Source: Plantibacter sp050587525
GTDB lineage: Bacteria; Actinomycetota; Actinomycetes; Actinomycetales; Microbacteriaceae
Reading direction: 5' to 3'
DNA: 64,000 nucleotides
Assembly: GCF_050587525.1 (NCBI RefSeq)
Contig: NZ_JBOBFT010000019.1
Coordinates: 1-64,000, forward strand
Part shown: positions 1 to 9,232 of the stretch, one piece after another
Layout of the letters: each line of letters starts with the position of its first letter
Position numbering within the stretch: position 1 is the first letter of the stretch
Position numbers and translations under genes: made by a program
The notes under the pieces: model-generated
The model's database searches: none
Seen by the model: only the letters and a program-made list of their open reading frames with translations
What the model was told of the DNA's origin: nothing

Positions 1-126
1 TTCAGGAGGCACAGCCGTTTCAGGAGGCACAGCCGTTTCAGGAGGCACAGCCGTTTCAGGAGGCACAGCCGTTTCAGGAGGCACAGCCGTTTCAGGAGGC
101 ACAGCCGTTTCGAGAGGCAATGCCGT
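1..126. repeat. 18-bp tandem repeat at the window edge
   Basis: Six perfect head-to-tail copies of an 18-bp unit (TTCAGGAGGCACAGCCGT) run from base 1 to 108, followed by one diverged copy to about 126. The array continues off the left edge, so its full length is unknown. The unit is a multiple of three, and on the minus strand one frame stays open as a six-residue PPETAV repeat. That frame could begin at a GTG near 186 just after the stop of the gene at 202-537, but no convincing ribosome binding site precedes it. Because the unit is 18 bp, several other frames are also open, so coding is not established. Confidence 0.85.
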
Positions 127-201
127 TTCGGGAGTCTCGCGCGATTCCAGGACGGATGCATCGCGTGAAGCGACGCCCGATGCCACCGACGGGCGAAGCG
201 T

Positions 202-537
202 TCAGCCCTGGTGGAAGAACGGCACGATGAGATAGATGCCGTAGAGGACGGCGCCTCCGCTCAGCGTGAAGCAGGCGTATGCGCCGATGCGAGCAGCAAG
301 CTTCTGGCCGTCGGTCAGCGGGTTCTTCTTCGCGGCCTTAGCGGCTCGCTTCGCGGCCCGTGCGGCTTCCTCCGGCGTGATGACGGTGATCGCATCGGTG
401 AACTCCGCCGGGGAGACGACGGGAACCCGCCCAGCGGTCGTCAGGAGCCGCAGCCCGAACGAGTACAGGCTCACGACGGCCGTCGCACCGATGAACGACG
501 TCACGGCGACGATGAGGAAAGCAGCCCAGTCGATCAC
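202..537 (-). CDS. small membrane protein coupled to the phosphate transporter
   Basis: A 111-residue protein beginning with GTG at 537. This start overlaps the TGA of the upstream PiT transporter (GTGA), which is why it is chosen over longer in-frame extensions. It has an N-terminal hydrophobic segment (about residues 4-27), a central Lys/Ala-rich stretch (EEAARAAKRAAKAAKK), and a second hydrophobic segment (about 83-107). I do not recognise a functional domain. Similar small two-helix proteins are often found behind PiT genes in actinobacteria; that is from memory. The coupling suggests co-production with the transporter, perhaps as an accessory subunit. Function is inference. Confidence 0.75.
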   Translation of the reverse strand: MIDWAAFLIVAVTSFIGATAVVSLYSFGLRLLTTAGRVPVVSPAEFTDAITVITPEEAARAAKRAAKAAKKNPLTDGQKLAARIGAYACFTLSGGAVLYGIYLIVPFFHQG

Positions 538-1712
538 TTCTTCACCTTCTTGGGTTTCGGATTCCGCTTGATCTTCACGGCCTTGCCGGACGCGGCGACC
601 TCGCTCACGACGTTGTGGTGGCTGACCTCGTTGCGACGCGAGATCAGGAAGATGGTGAGGATGACGCCGACACCCACGACGGCGTCGATGATGATGCCCC
701 ACACGCCCAGGTGCGCCACGGCTGCCGCGAGTGCACCGACGATGCCGGCGGCGGGCAGCGTCATGAGCCAGCCGAGGCCGATGCGACCCGCGGTGCCCCA
801 ACGCACCTTCGAACCACGGCGACCGAGACCGGAGCCGATGACGGAACCGGAGGCGACCTGCGTGGTGGAGAGCGCGAAGCCGAGGTGGCTGGAGGCGAGG
901 ATCGTCGCCGCGGTGCTCGTCTCAGCGGCGAAGCCCTGCGCCGGCTTGACGTCCGTGAGGCCCGTTCCGATGGTCTTGATGATGCGCCAACCGCCCATGT
1001 ACGTGCCCAACGCGATCGCGAGCGCGCAGACGACGATGACCCACAGTTCCGGCCCGGTGCCGACCGGCTGGAGCCCGACCGCGATGAACGTGAGCGTGAT
1101 GACACCCATCGTCTTCTGGGCGTCGTTGGTGCCGTGGGCGAGCGCGACGAGGGAGGAGGAGAAGATCTGGGCGTACCGGAAGCCGTCGCGGCCGTCCGGT
1201 TTGCCGTCGTAGCGACGGGTGATCGCGTAGGCGAGCTTCGTCGCTCCGTACGCGACGAGACCGGCGACGACCGGCGCGACGAGTGCGGGCAGGATGACCT
1301 TCGAGAGGACGACGCCGAAGTCGATCGCGTTGAGGCCGGCACCCACGATTGCGGCACCGATGAGGCCGCCGAAGAGGGCGTGGCTGGAGCTGGACGGGAG
1401 ACCAAGCAGCCAGGTGAGCATGTTCCAGACGATGGCTCCGATGAGACCCGCGAACACGAGCTCCGGACCGATCTGGATGCCGCCCTGGCCCTCGCGGATG
1501 AGTCCGCCCGAGATGGTCTTCGCGACCTCCGTGGAGAGGAACGCGCCCACGAGGTTGAGGATCGCGGCCAGGAGCACTGCCGTCTTGGGCTTCAGCGCCC
1601 CCGTTGCGATGGGAGTCGCCATCGCGTTCGCGGTGTCGTGGAACCCGTTCGTGAAATCGAAGAACAGAGCCAGTGCGATGACCAGCACGACAGTCAGGGT
1701 AACGAGTTCCAC
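534..1712 (-). CDS. pit: PiT-family inorganic phosphate transporter
   Basis: A 392-residue, highly hydrophobic protein with about ten membrane segments. It carries the two PiT signature regions: GFHDTANAMAT at residues 23-33 and AHGTNDAQKTMG at 192-203, which match the family pattern GxNDxxNA and flank the two homologous halves. PiT proteins are low-affinity proton- or metal-phosphate symporters of the cytoplasmic membrane. Length fits the family. The start is GTG at 1712, preceded by the purine-rich GAGAAAGA. The gene is co-transcribed with the small protein at 202-537, with a 4-base overlap. No phosphate-specific regulator is encoded nearby. The assignment is strong; substrate is inferred from the family. 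Confidence 0.95.
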   Translation of the reverse strand: MELVTLTVVLVIALALFFDFTNGFHDTANAMATPIATGALKPKTAVLLAAILNLVGAFLSTEVAKTISGGLIREGQGGIQIGPELVFAGLIGAIVWNMLTWLLGLPSSSSHALFGGLIGAAIVGAGLNAIDFGVVLSKVILPALVAPVVAGLVAYGATKLAYAITRRYDGKPDGRDGFRYAQIFSSSLVALAHGTNDAQKTMGVITLTFIAVGLQPVGTGPELWVIVVCALAIALGTYMGGWRIIKTIGTGLTDVKPAQGFAAETSTAATILASSHLGFALSTTQVASGSVIGSGLGRRGSKVRWGTAGRIGLGWLMTLPAAGIVGALAAAVAHLGVWGIIIDAVVGVGVILTIFLISRRNEVSHHNVVSEVAASGKAVKIKRNPKPKKVKK

Positions 1713-1961
1713 TGGCGTCTTTCTCTGAGGCGGAGCAGTTCAGGCACGTTGCTCGTCTCCCGCTGTGGCGCCCGATGGACACACCACTCCCCGGTGCAGG
1801 AATTCAGTGGGGATTCATGTGGAAGACGAGGACGGTTAACCCGCCGTACACGATACTTACACCCACTCGCGTCGAGGTCAACTTGACCGCGCCGACCCGC
1901 CGGGGAGCTCACGGAACGCCTCCGGCGGGCAGCGTCCGCGCGGTTGCCGGTGGATCGGCCG

Positions 1962-3908
1962 TCAGCGCCCGCCACCGCCGCCGCCACCGCCGCCACCGCC
2001 CGCGAAACCGCCGCCCATCGATCCACCCGACGAGCTCGCTCCCCCGCTCGACGACCAGGACGCCGTGGAACTCGCTGCTTCGCCAGAGAACCCGGAGAAC
2101 GAATCGGCGAACGCCGCAGCCGCGAACGGACGGTCGGAGGCGTACCATCCCGGCGTCACACCGATCTGCTCGTAGTGGATCGAGAGCTCCTTGACCCAGT
2201 CGCGTTCGACGCCCCAGAGGACGGCGAACGGGAGCAGCTTCTCATACAGTTTCACGACCTGACCGGGATCGCCGACGTCGATGCGTTCGGCACCGTCCGG
2301 GCTCTGGAGCATCCGGAACCGGTCCGCCTCAGCGAGCTTCAGGTAGACCCGCATGCCCTCGAGGTAGTCACGGCGTTCCGCCCCGGCGGCGGTGAGCGGG
2401 TGCGGGGCGATCGCGAGCACGACACCGATGAAGACCGCGGCGCCGCACGCGAGCATCGCGAAGACGGTGGTTCCACTGGACGCGTGGACGTCACCGGCGA
2501 TCCCCTGGAAGACGAACGAACCGATGCCGACGGCGGCGAGCACCACGACGATCAGCCACGACACGACCGACGACACGTTGCGACGGAAGCCGCGCTCCAC
2601 GGCGAGCGTCTTCACCCGGGCGAGTTCCGCGGTCACCGCGGTTCCGAGGGCCGTGTCGACGACACCCATCTCGCGGATCGGTTCGTCCTCATCGGGGAAC
2701 AGCATCGCCAGGACGGCCTGTTCCTGCTCGTCGGTCCCGTCCGCGTTGAGGTACTGGAGTGAGAACGACTTGCCTCGCTTCGCCGTCTTCGCACCCTCTT
2801 CCGTGACCGCGTAGTCGAGGATGCGGAGGTTGCCGCGGACGGCGAGGCTGACGATCGTCGCGGCCATCGATGAGCTCGCACGGCCGATGAGGTCGCCCGC
2901 CATCAGGAGGTTGAGGTCCTTCGGCACCGAGTACTCGGCGATGATCGTGCCGCGACCGGGGTGATCCCGCCACTTCCGGAATCGGATGACGCCGAGGGTG
3001 ATGACGCCCGCTGCGGACAACCCGGCGAGCCCCACCGGGACAGCCGTGAACACGGGCGAATCGCGTGGTCGTTCGGGTTGCGTGAACGTGCCGGGCCTGA
3101 AACCGATCGCCACGGTGAGGGTCTGGTGGGGCTGGAGCGGCACCGGGCTGACGGTGAAGACGGAGCCGGCGTCGGGACTGCTGCTCGTGTTCGTCCCGTC
3201 AGCGCTGTCCGTTCCGTTGGTGCCGTCCGTCCCGGCAGCGCCGTCGGTTCCGTTGGCGATGTCGCATCTCGCGGTGTCGCCCTGCGAACCGCGGTAACAG
3301 GCGGCGTTCCCGGTCAGCGAGCCCGTGATATCCGGCGCGATGTGCACGGTCATGGCTGCGGAGGCGAATGGTTGGCCATAGCCGTTGCCGGGTGCGTCCC
3401 AGTAGAACTCGTCCGCGTGGGTGTCCTGGTAGGCGCCGACCACGTTCCGTTGCGTGTACGTGATCACATACGTGTGCGTCCCCGTCACGTAGTCGTCGGT
3501 CCCGAGTGCGAGCTCGATGAAGTCGCCGCCCTTGTCGGCGTCCCATTGGACTGCCATACCGTTCTCGTCGGTGACCGAGACGATCTTCGTGTCGAGCGGA
3601 GCACCGTTGAAGACGTCGGGGATCGCTCGGATGATGCCCTTGTTCTGCTCGAAGTCCGGGAACTCCGCGACGAACGTCTCGACGGCGCGGAGCTCGGCCA
3701 CTCCGCCTGCGCCCTTCGACACCGTGTAGTCGCCGTCGAACGACGAGAACGTGAAATCGTCGACGTCGGTCTTCGCGGCGTGGGCCGGACCGGCCGCATG
3801 GGCAGCGGGTCCGGCTCCCAGCAACGCCGGGCCGAACATCGCTCCGCCCACCACGAGGACGGACCAGAGGAGGGCGCTGAGGAATCGGGGCTTTCGGCTG
3901 CGCTGCAC
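1962..3908 (-). CDS. DUF2207 domain membrane protein
   Basis: A 648-residue protein. The N-terminus has a signal-peptide-like segment (residues 12-40, ending in alanines), followed by an extracytoplasmic region to about residue 290 that matches the DUF2207 family (DDFTFSSFDGDYTVSKG near the start of the mature part). A membrane segment follows near 300-320, and two more hydrophobic stretches lie near 455-500. The C-terminus ends in a Ser- and Gly-rich tail (GGSMGGGFAGGGG and onward), which is typical of this family. The biochemical role of DUF2207 proteins is unknown. The GTG start at 3908 is preceded by CAGACT six bases upstream, a likely leaderless promoter. A low-complexity Asp/Gly/Thr stretch near residues 218-250 looks unstructured. 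Confidence 0.85.
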   Translation of the reverse strand: MQRSRKPRFLSALLWSVLVVGGAMFGPALLGAGPAAHAAGPAHAAKTDVDDFTFSSFDGDYTVSKGAGGVAELRAVETFVAEFPDFEQNKGIIRAIPDVFNGAPLDTKIVSVTDENGMAVQWDADKGGDFIELALGTDDYVTGTHTYVITYTQRNVVGAYQDTHADEFYWDAPGNGYGQPFASAAMTVHIAPDITGSLTGNAACYRGSQGDTARCDIANGTDGAAGTDGTNGTDSADGTNTSSSPDAGSVFTVSPVPLQPHQTLTVAIGFRPGTFTQPERPRDSPVFTAVPVGLAGLSAAGVITLGVIRFRKWRDHPGRGTIIAEYSVPKDLNLLMAGDLIGRASSSMAATIVSLAVRGNLRILDYAVTEEGAKTAKRGKSFSLQYLNADGTDEQEQAVLAMLFPDEDEPIREMGVVDTALGTAVTAELARVKTLAVERGFRRNVSSVVSWLIVVVLAAVGIGSFVFQGIAGDVHASSGTTVFAMLACGAAVFIGVVLAIAPHPLTAAGAERRDYLEGMRVYLKLAEADRFRMLQSPDGAERIDVGDPGQVVKLYEKLLPFAVLWGVERDWVKELSIHYEQIGVTPGWYASDRPFAAAAFADSFSGFSGEAASSTASWSSSGGASSSGGSMGGGFAGGGGGGGGGGGR

Positions 3909-3914
3909 CCGACC

Positions 3915-3920
3915 AGTCTG
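3915..3920 (-). promoter_or_regulatory. candidate -10 of the DUF2207 gene (leaderless)
   Basis: CAGACT on the minus strand ends six bases before the GTG at 3908. It deviates from TANNNT at the first base but keeps the spacing seen at other genes here. Confidence 0.4.
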
Positions 3921-4760
3921 CTACATCTCCTCGTGCGTGTTGGGGTCTCCGTCGAAGAGTCGTCCATCCGGACGGCCGAGCGCCGTGATCGCCGCGACCT
4001 CGTCAGCGGTCAGTTCGAAGTCGAAGATGTCGATGTTCGCGCGCTGACGCTCAGGCGTCGCCGACTTCGGGATCGGCAGCACACCGCGCTGGTGGTGCCA
4101 CCGCAGGACGACTTGCGCCGGCGAGATGTCGTGCGCCTTCGCTGCCTGCGCCACCGGGTCCTCGTCGAACGGTGCGGACCGCTTGCCGAGCGGGCTCCAC
4201 GCTTCCGTTCGGATCCCGTTGTCCTCGTGGTAGGCGATCAGATCGGTCTGCGGGAAGTACGGGTGCAGCTCCACCTGGTTGACGGCGGGGAGGACTCCCG
4301 TCTCTGCCTTGAGGCGGTCGAGGAAGGCCTGCGTGAAGTTGGAGACGCCGATCGAGCGGACGAGACCCTCCTGCTGCAGCTGGATCATCGCCTTCCAGGA
4401 GTCGACGAACTTGTCGACGCTCGGGTTCGGCCAGTGGATCAGGTAGAGGTCGATCCTGTCGAGGCCGAGCGCCTGCAGCGAACCGTGGAAGGAGGAGATC
4501 GTCTCCTCGTACCCGTGGTCGCGACCCGGGAGCTTCGTGGCGATGAGGAGTTCCGAACGCGGAACCTTGGTCTCGCGGACAGCGGCGCCGACGGCGTCCT
4601 CGTTGCGGTAGTTGACGGCGGTGTCGAGGAGGCGGTAGCCGAGGTCGATGGCGGAGAGCACGGCATCGGTGCCCTCTCGGCCGCGCAGCGGATAGGTTCC
4701 GAACCCCACTGCGGGAAGGCTGGATCCGTCGCTGAGCTCGTAGGCAGGAATGGTCGTCAT
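3921..4760 (-). CDS. aldo/keto reductase
   Basis: A 279-residue NADPH-dependent oxidoreductase of the AKR superfamily with a TIM-barrel fold. The catalytic tetrad is visible: Asp and Tyr in LLDTAVNY, Lys in ATKLPG and His in LIHWP. The cofactor-binding stretch IPKSATPERQRANID lies near the C-terminus. Length and the VGFGTYPL opening fit the 2,5-diketo-gluconate reductase-like branch, but the natural substrate cannot be told from sequence. The ATG at 4760 is chosen because the AKR homology starts there and TACATT lies six bases upstream. It is divergent from the oligopeptidase at 4960. Confidence 0.92.
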   Translation of the reverse strand: MTTIPAYELSDGSSLPAVGFGTYPLRGREGTDAVLSAIDLGYRLLDTAVNYRNEDAVGAAVRETKVPRSELLIATKLPGRDHGYEETISSFHGSLQALGLDRIDLYLIHWPNPSVDKFVDSWKAMIQLQQEGLVRSIGVSNFTQAFLDRLKAETGVLPAVNQVELHPYFPQTDLIAYHEDNGIRTEAWSPLGKRSAPFDEDPVAQAAKAHDISPAQVVLRWHHQRGVLPIPKSATPERQRANIDIFDFELTADEVAAITALGRPDGRLFDGDPNTHEEM

Positions 4761-4766
4761 GGCTCG

Positions 4767-4772
4767 AATGTA
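4767..4772 (-). promoter_or_regulatory. candidate -10 of the aldo/keto reductase gene (leaderless)
   Basis: TACATT (minus strand) ends exactly six bases before the ATG at 4760, so transcription would be expected to start at or within a base of the start codon. Confidence 0.6.
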
Positions 4773-4819
4773 CGCCCACAGGCGACTCCTCGTCTCCATG
4801 TGCGCTGGGAGTGGCGTGG

Positions 4820-4905
4820 ACACGAGGCTCTGCTGGCTCTGCGCTCGCTCTCTGCTCGCGCTCTGCTCGCTCCGTGCTCGCTCTGTGCTCGCTCTGGGCG
4901 TAGCG
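4820..4905. repeat. degenerate GCTCGCTCTG-type repeat
   Basis: Between the divergent aldo/keto reductase and oligopeptidase genes lies a low-complexity stretch of variants of a 12-13 base unit (CTCTGCTCGCTC and relatives), imperfectly repeated about six times. It reads as slippage-prone repeat DNA. No ORF with plausible coding character covers it. Confidence 0.6.
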
Positions 4906-4947
4906 CCGATCGCGCCCTGCAACGGCCGGTGGGAGCACATCAGCCGA

Positions 4948-4953
4948 TAGCGT
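4948..4953 (+). promoter_or_regulatory. candidate -10 of the oligopeptidase gene (leaderless)
   Basis: TAGCGT is followed by exactly six bases (TGGAGG) and then the ATG at 4960. The GGAGG abuts the ATG with no spacer, too close to serve as a normal Shine-Dalgarno site. Confidence 0.65.
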
Positions 4954-4959
4954 TGGAGG

Positions 4960-7068
4960 ATGACGAAGCTCACTCCGCCCCGCGCCCGCGTCGAACCATT
5001 CGAGAGAACCCACCACGGCGACACCGTCATCGATCAGTACGAGTGGTTGCGCGACAAGGAGTCGCCGGAGGTCATCGCGCACCTCGAAGCGGAGAACGCG
5101 TACACGGCGCAGGAGACGGAGCACCTCGCATCGCTCCGCGCGACGATCTTCGACGAGATCAAGTCCCGCACGCTCGAGACGGATCTCTCGGTCCCCAGCC
5201 GCTCCGGCGACTGGTGGTACTACGGGCGCAGCATCGAAGGCCAGCAGTACGGGCTGCAGTGCCGGGTCCCGGTCTCCTCCCCCGATGACTGGACGCCTCC
5301 GACGCTTCCCGCGGAGGGCGGTGCTCCCGATGAGCAGATCCTCCTCGACGCCAACCTCGAGGCCGACGGGCACGACTTCTTCTCGCTGGGCAGCTTCGAC
5401 GTCTCCGACGACGGAACCAGGCTCCTGTTCGCCGTCGACACGGAAGGCGACGAACGCTACACGCTGCGCATCCGCGATCTCGCGACCGGCGCGGAACTCG
5501 ACGACACCATCACGGGCACATCCTCGGGCGCCGAGTTCTCCCCCGACGGCGCGTCCGTGATCTACACGACCGTCGACGAGTCGTGGCGGCCGGACACCGT
5601 GTGGCTCCACACCGTCGGAACCCCGCAGAGCGATGACGTCCAGCTCTTCCACGAGGACGACGACCGCTACTGGGTCGGTGCCGGCTTCACCCGGAGCCGC
5701 GCGTTCCTCATCATCGAAGTCGGCTCGTCGATCACGAGCGAGGCCGCGATCGTCCCCGCGGACGACCTGCGAGCCGAACCACGCATCGTCTGGCCGAAGG
5801 TCGAGGGCGTCGAGTACTCCGTCGAGCACACCGTCGTCGACGGCACGGATCGATTGCTCATCCTGCACAACGCCGATGCGGTCAACTTCGAACTCGTCGA
5901 GGTCTCCGCGGCGGACCCCACGGGGGACCGTCGAGTGCTCCTCGCCCACAGCGATGCACTCCGACTGGAGGACGTGGAGGCGTTCGCCCACGTCGCGACG
6001 GTCTCCTATCGCCGCGATGGGCTCACTCGCATCGGCCTGCTCGACGTCGCTGCCGGTTCGCTCAGTGAGGTCGCCTTCGACGAACCGCTCTACACGGTCG
6101 GTTGGTCCGGGAACCCCGAATGGTCGCAGCCCGTCCTCCGCTTCGGCTTCGGTTCGATGCTGACTCCGTCGACCGTCGTCGACCTCGTCGTCGCGACGGG
6201 TGAGCGCCACATCCGCAAGCAGCAGGTCGTGCTCGGCGACTACGACGCCTCACGATACGAGCAGCGTCGCGAGTGGGCGACGGCCGCCGATGGAACCCGA
6301 GTCCCCGTGTCGATCGTTCGTCGTCGTGGCCTCGACACCCCCGGTCCACTGCACCTCTACGGCTACGGCTCGTACGAGGCGTCGATCGACCCGTCGTTCT
6401 CCATCGCTCGACTCTCGATGCTCGACCGCGGCGTGACCTTCGCGATCGCGCACGTGCGCGGGGGCGGTGAGCTGGGCCGTCACTGGTACGAGGACGGCAA
6501 ACTCCTGCACAAGAAGAACACCTTCACGGACTTCGTCGATGTCGCCCGTCACCTGATCGAGGCCGGCTACACGGTTCCGGAGCGCCTCGTCGCCGAGGGA
6601 GGCAGTGCCGGTGGCCTCCTCATGGGCGCCGTCGCGAACCTCGCTCCGGAACTCTTCGCAGGTGTGCTGGCCGAGGTTCCGTTCGTCGACGCGCTCACGA
6701 GCATCCTCGATCCGTCGCTTCCGCTCACCGTCATCGAGTGGGACGAGTGGGGCGATCCCCTCCACAACGCCGAGGTCTACGCGTACATGAAGGCGTACTC
6801 GCCGTACGAGAACGTCCGCGAGGGAGTCGCATACCCGAGGATCCTCGCGGTCACGAGCCTCAACGACACTCGTGTGCTGTACGTCGAGCCGGCGAAATGG
6901 GTGGCTCGTCTGCGTGACGTCGGTGCACCCGCACTGCTCAAGACGGAGATGAGCGCCGGACACGGTGGGGTCAGCGGACGCTACAACTCGTGGCGCGAAC
7001 GTGCGTACGAGCTGTCGTGGCTGCTCGACGTCCTCGGTCTCGCGGATGCGGAGCCCCTCGGCCGCTAG
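4960..7068 (+). CDS. ptrB: S9A-family oligopeptidase (oligopeptidase B type)
   Basis: A 702-residue cytosolic serine peptidase of the prolyl oligopeptidase family. An N-terminal beta-propeller region (about 1-420) is followed by an alpha/beta-hydrolase domain. The catalytic triad is readable: Ser549 in GGSAGG, Asp636 in SLNDTRV and His668 in SAGHGG. The 87- and 119-residue spacings from Ser match oligopeptidase B. The GGSAGG nucleophile elbow favours oligopeptidase B (cleavage after Arg/Lys of short peptides) over prolyl oligopeptidase, which usually has GGSNGG. That preference is family knowledge, not shown here. The gene stands alone and ends at a repeat cluster shared with the convergent pfk gene. 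Confidence 0.93.
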   Translation: MTKLTPPRARVEPFERTHHGDTVIDQYEWLRDKESPEVIAHLEAENAYTAQETEHLASLRATIFDEIKSRTLETDLSVPSRSGDWWYYGRSIEGQQYGLQCRVPVSSPDDWTPPTLPAEGGAPDEQILLDANLEADGHDFFSLGSFDVSDDGTRLLFAVDTEGDERYTLRIRDLATGAELDDTITGTSSGAEFSPDGASVIYTTVDESWRPDTVWLHTVGTPQSDDVQLFHEDDDRYWVGAGFTRSRAFLIIEVGSSITSEAAIVPADDLRAEPRIVWPKVEGVEYSVEHTVVDGTDRLLILHNADAVNFELVEVSAADPTGDRRVLLAHSDALRLEDVEAFAHVATVSYRRDGLTRIGLLDVAAGSLSEVAFDEPLYTVGWSGNPEWSQPVLRFGFGSMLTPSTVVDLVVATGERHIRKQQVVLGDYDASRYEQRREWATAADGTRVPVSIVRRRGLDTPGPLHLYGYGSYEASIDPSFSIARLSMLDRGVTFAIAHVRGGGELGRHWYEDGKLLHKKNTFTDFVDVARHLIEAGYTVPERLVAEGGSAGGLLMGAVANLAPELFAGVLAEVPFVDALTSILDPSLPLTVIEWDEWGDPLHNAEVYAYMKAYSPYENVREGVAYPRILAVTSLNDTRVLYVEPAKWVARLRDVGAPALLKTEMSAGHGGVSGRYNSWRERAYELSWLLDVLGLADAEPLGR

Positions 7069-7077
7069 AACGGAACG

Positions 7078-7182
7078 CCCTTCGACAGGCTCAGGGACCA
7101 GGGTTCCGCCACCAAGAGCCCGGTCACTGAGCCTGTCGAAGTGCCCCACACACAAGCACCCTTCGACAGGCTCAGGGACCGG
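7078..7182. repeat. REP-like repeat cluster A between convergent genes
   Basis: Three copies of the window-wide repeat (core CTTCGACAGGCTCAG): two in plus orientation and one inverted (7121-7140) between them. The first and the inverted copy can form a stem of about 20 bp with one mismatch. The cluster fills the gap between the 3' ends of the oligopeptidase and phosphofructokinase genes, so it may also act as a bidirectional terminator. Confidence 0.85.
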
Positions 7183-7190
7183 ACGCTTGC

Positions 7191-8219
<1,029 letters not shown>

Positions 8220-8326
8220 ATTCGACTCAGTTCCTCATCGGGTTCGGGCACGCATCGTGGTACCGCAGATCGTTCCCATGAGAATACCGTCTCCGAGAGG
8301 ACGGTTCGGTTCCGTGCACTGTGATG

Positions 8327-8367
8327 CGGTGCGATGCGATGCAGGACAGCGCGGTGCGATGCGATGC
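8327..8367. repeat. 25-bp-spaced direct repeat upstream of the mycoredoxin gene
   Basis: CGGTGCGATGCGATGC occurs at 8327-8342 and again at 8352-8367, surrounded by further GCGATGCG variants. It lies in the divergent region between pfkA and the mycoredoxin gene. It looks like a small tandem duplication. No binding protein can be named. Confidence 0.55.
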
Positions 8368-8411
8368 GGAACCGCTTCGACGCTCAGGGAGGTTCATCGG
8401 CACGGTCGCGT

Positions 8412-8417
8412 TAGGCT
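8412..8417 (+). promoter_or_regulatory. candidate -10 of the mycoredoxin gene (leaderless)
   Basis: TAGGCT, then six bases (TTTTCC), then the ATG at 8424. There is no Shine-Dalgarno sequence, as expected for a leaderless mRNA. Confidence 0.65.
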
Positions 8418-8423
8418 TTTTCC

Positions 8424-8690
8424 ATGGACAGCAACGACTTCACCCCTGACGCAGGCGCAATCACGATGTTCACGACCTCGTGGTGTGGATACTGCCAGCG
8501 CCTGAAGCACCAGCTGAACGGTGCCGGCATCCCCTTCACCGAGGTGAACATCGAAGAGGTCCCCGGGACGGCCGAGCTCGTCGCATCTGTCAACGGAGGC
8601 AACCAGACGGTTCCCACGATCATCTTCCCGGACCGCACGACGGCCACGAACCCGTCACTCGCCGAAGTGAAGACCCGCCTCAGCGTCTGA
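8424..8690 (+). CDS. mrx1: mycoredoxin / glutaredoxin-like protein
   Basis: An 88-residue thioredoxin-fold protein with the redox motif WCGYC (Cys21 and Cys24) and the cis-Pro segment NGGNQTVPTIIF. It closely resembles mycoredoxin-1 of mycobacteria, which uses mycothiol to reduce S-mycothiolated proteins and peroxiredoxins in the cytoplasm. The presence of a mycothiol-dependent isomerase-type protein at 40768-41424 supports a mycothiol-using host. The start follows a leaderless promoter signature. A hairpin-forming repeat follows the stop codon. Confidence 0.9.
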   Translation: MDSNDFTPDAGAITMFTTSWCGYCQRLKHQLNGAGIPFTEVNIEEVPGTAELVASVNGGNQTVPTIIFPDRTTATNPSLAEVKTRLSV

Positions 8691-8761
8691 GTCGTCGAGG
8701 CAGCGGCAGCAGTCACGGCGGGCGACCACTGGTCCGCTCGACCGTCTCGAGCTCAGCCGAG

Positions 8762-8807
8762 ATCCGACCCGGATCCGACCCGGATCCGGGCTGGATCCGG
8801 GCTGGAT
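8762..8807 (+). terminator. hairpin built from two mirrored tandem repeats
   Basis: Two copies of GATCCGACCCG are followed by two copies of GATCCGGGCTG. Together they form an almost loop-free hairpin of about 22 pairs, with G-U pairs and two A-C mismatches. It lies about 70 bases after the mycoredoxin stop. It has no U-tract, so a terminator role is plausible but not proven. Confidence 0.5.
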
Positions 8808-8911
8808 TCCGAGCTTCTCCTCCCGATATTCCGCGCAGATGAGCAGATCCGCGCTCATGGGCGCACCCACTTGCGTGACCGATGCGGTCAGGAGGACCAC
8901 CTGAACGTCGC

Positions 8912-8917
8912 TAGGCT
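8912..8917 (+). promoter_or_regulatory. candidate -10 of the small membrane protein gene
   Basis: TAGGCT lies about 26 bases before the TTG at 8944. Unlike the leaderless genes, this one would have a short leader that includes GGGGGAT. Confidence 0.5.
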
Positions 8918-8943
8918 GAGCGCATTCGACATTGGGGGATGTC

Positions 8944-9195
8944 TTGCTCAACACCATCATCGTGGTCGTCGCGTGCGTCGGCTCGGTCATCATCGTCGCT
9001 GTACTCGGGTACGTCGTCGCCCATGCGCACGAGGGCGAGCAACGTCGTCATGCGGAATCGAGTGAGGCCTCTGCAGCCGGGAGCACCGACGATCTGCTTC
9101 GCGACGATCCGCTCCGAGGCACCAGTTCTGACGGCGCCAGTCGTTCTGACGAAACCGGCCAGGAATCGGAGCAGCCCGACACCGACGAACGGTGA
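8944..9195 (+). CDS. small single-span membrane protein
   Basis: An 83-residue protein with one hydrophobic segment at residues 3-26 (NTIIVVVACVGSVIIVAVLG) and a hydrophilic, Ser/Asp/Glu-rich tail. The TTG at 8944 is chosen because GGGGGAT lies six bases upstream; an in-frame TTG at 8932 is an alternative. The overlapping frame starting at 8939 has poor actinobacterial codon character and was not preferred. I recognise no family. The topology suggests a short anchor with a cytoplasmic acidic tail. Confidence 0.55.
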   Translation: MLNTIIVVVACVGSVIIVAVLGYVVAHAHEGEQRRHAESSEASAAGSTDDLLRDDPLRGTSSDGASRSDETGQESEQPDTDER

Positions 9196-9232
9196 CGGGC
9201 TGCTGGATCGCTGACCGCGGGGTCTCCGGAAC

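Noticed and set aside
1..126. CRISPR array
   Set aside because: The 18-bp units are directly adjacent with no unique spacers, and no cas gene is present.
211..1886. Long open frames opposite pit
   Set aside because: They are antisense shadows of a clear PiT gene, rich in Arg/Ala/Thr with no domain, as expected in high-GC DNA.
4954..4959. TGGAGG before the oligopeptidase ATG as a Shine-Dalgarno site
   Set aside because: There is no spacer to the ATG, and TAGCGT six bases upstream would put the transcript start at the ATG itself.
2961..5288. A 775-codon plus-strand frame across DUF2207 and the aldo/keto reductase
   Set aside because: It is antisense to two genes with clear families and has a composition typical of shadow frames.
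8939..9214. ATG-started frame overlapping the small membrane protein
   Set aside because: Its product is Ser/Arg-rich with no hydrophobic segment; the TTG frame encodes a clear membrane helix and has a better ribosome binding site.
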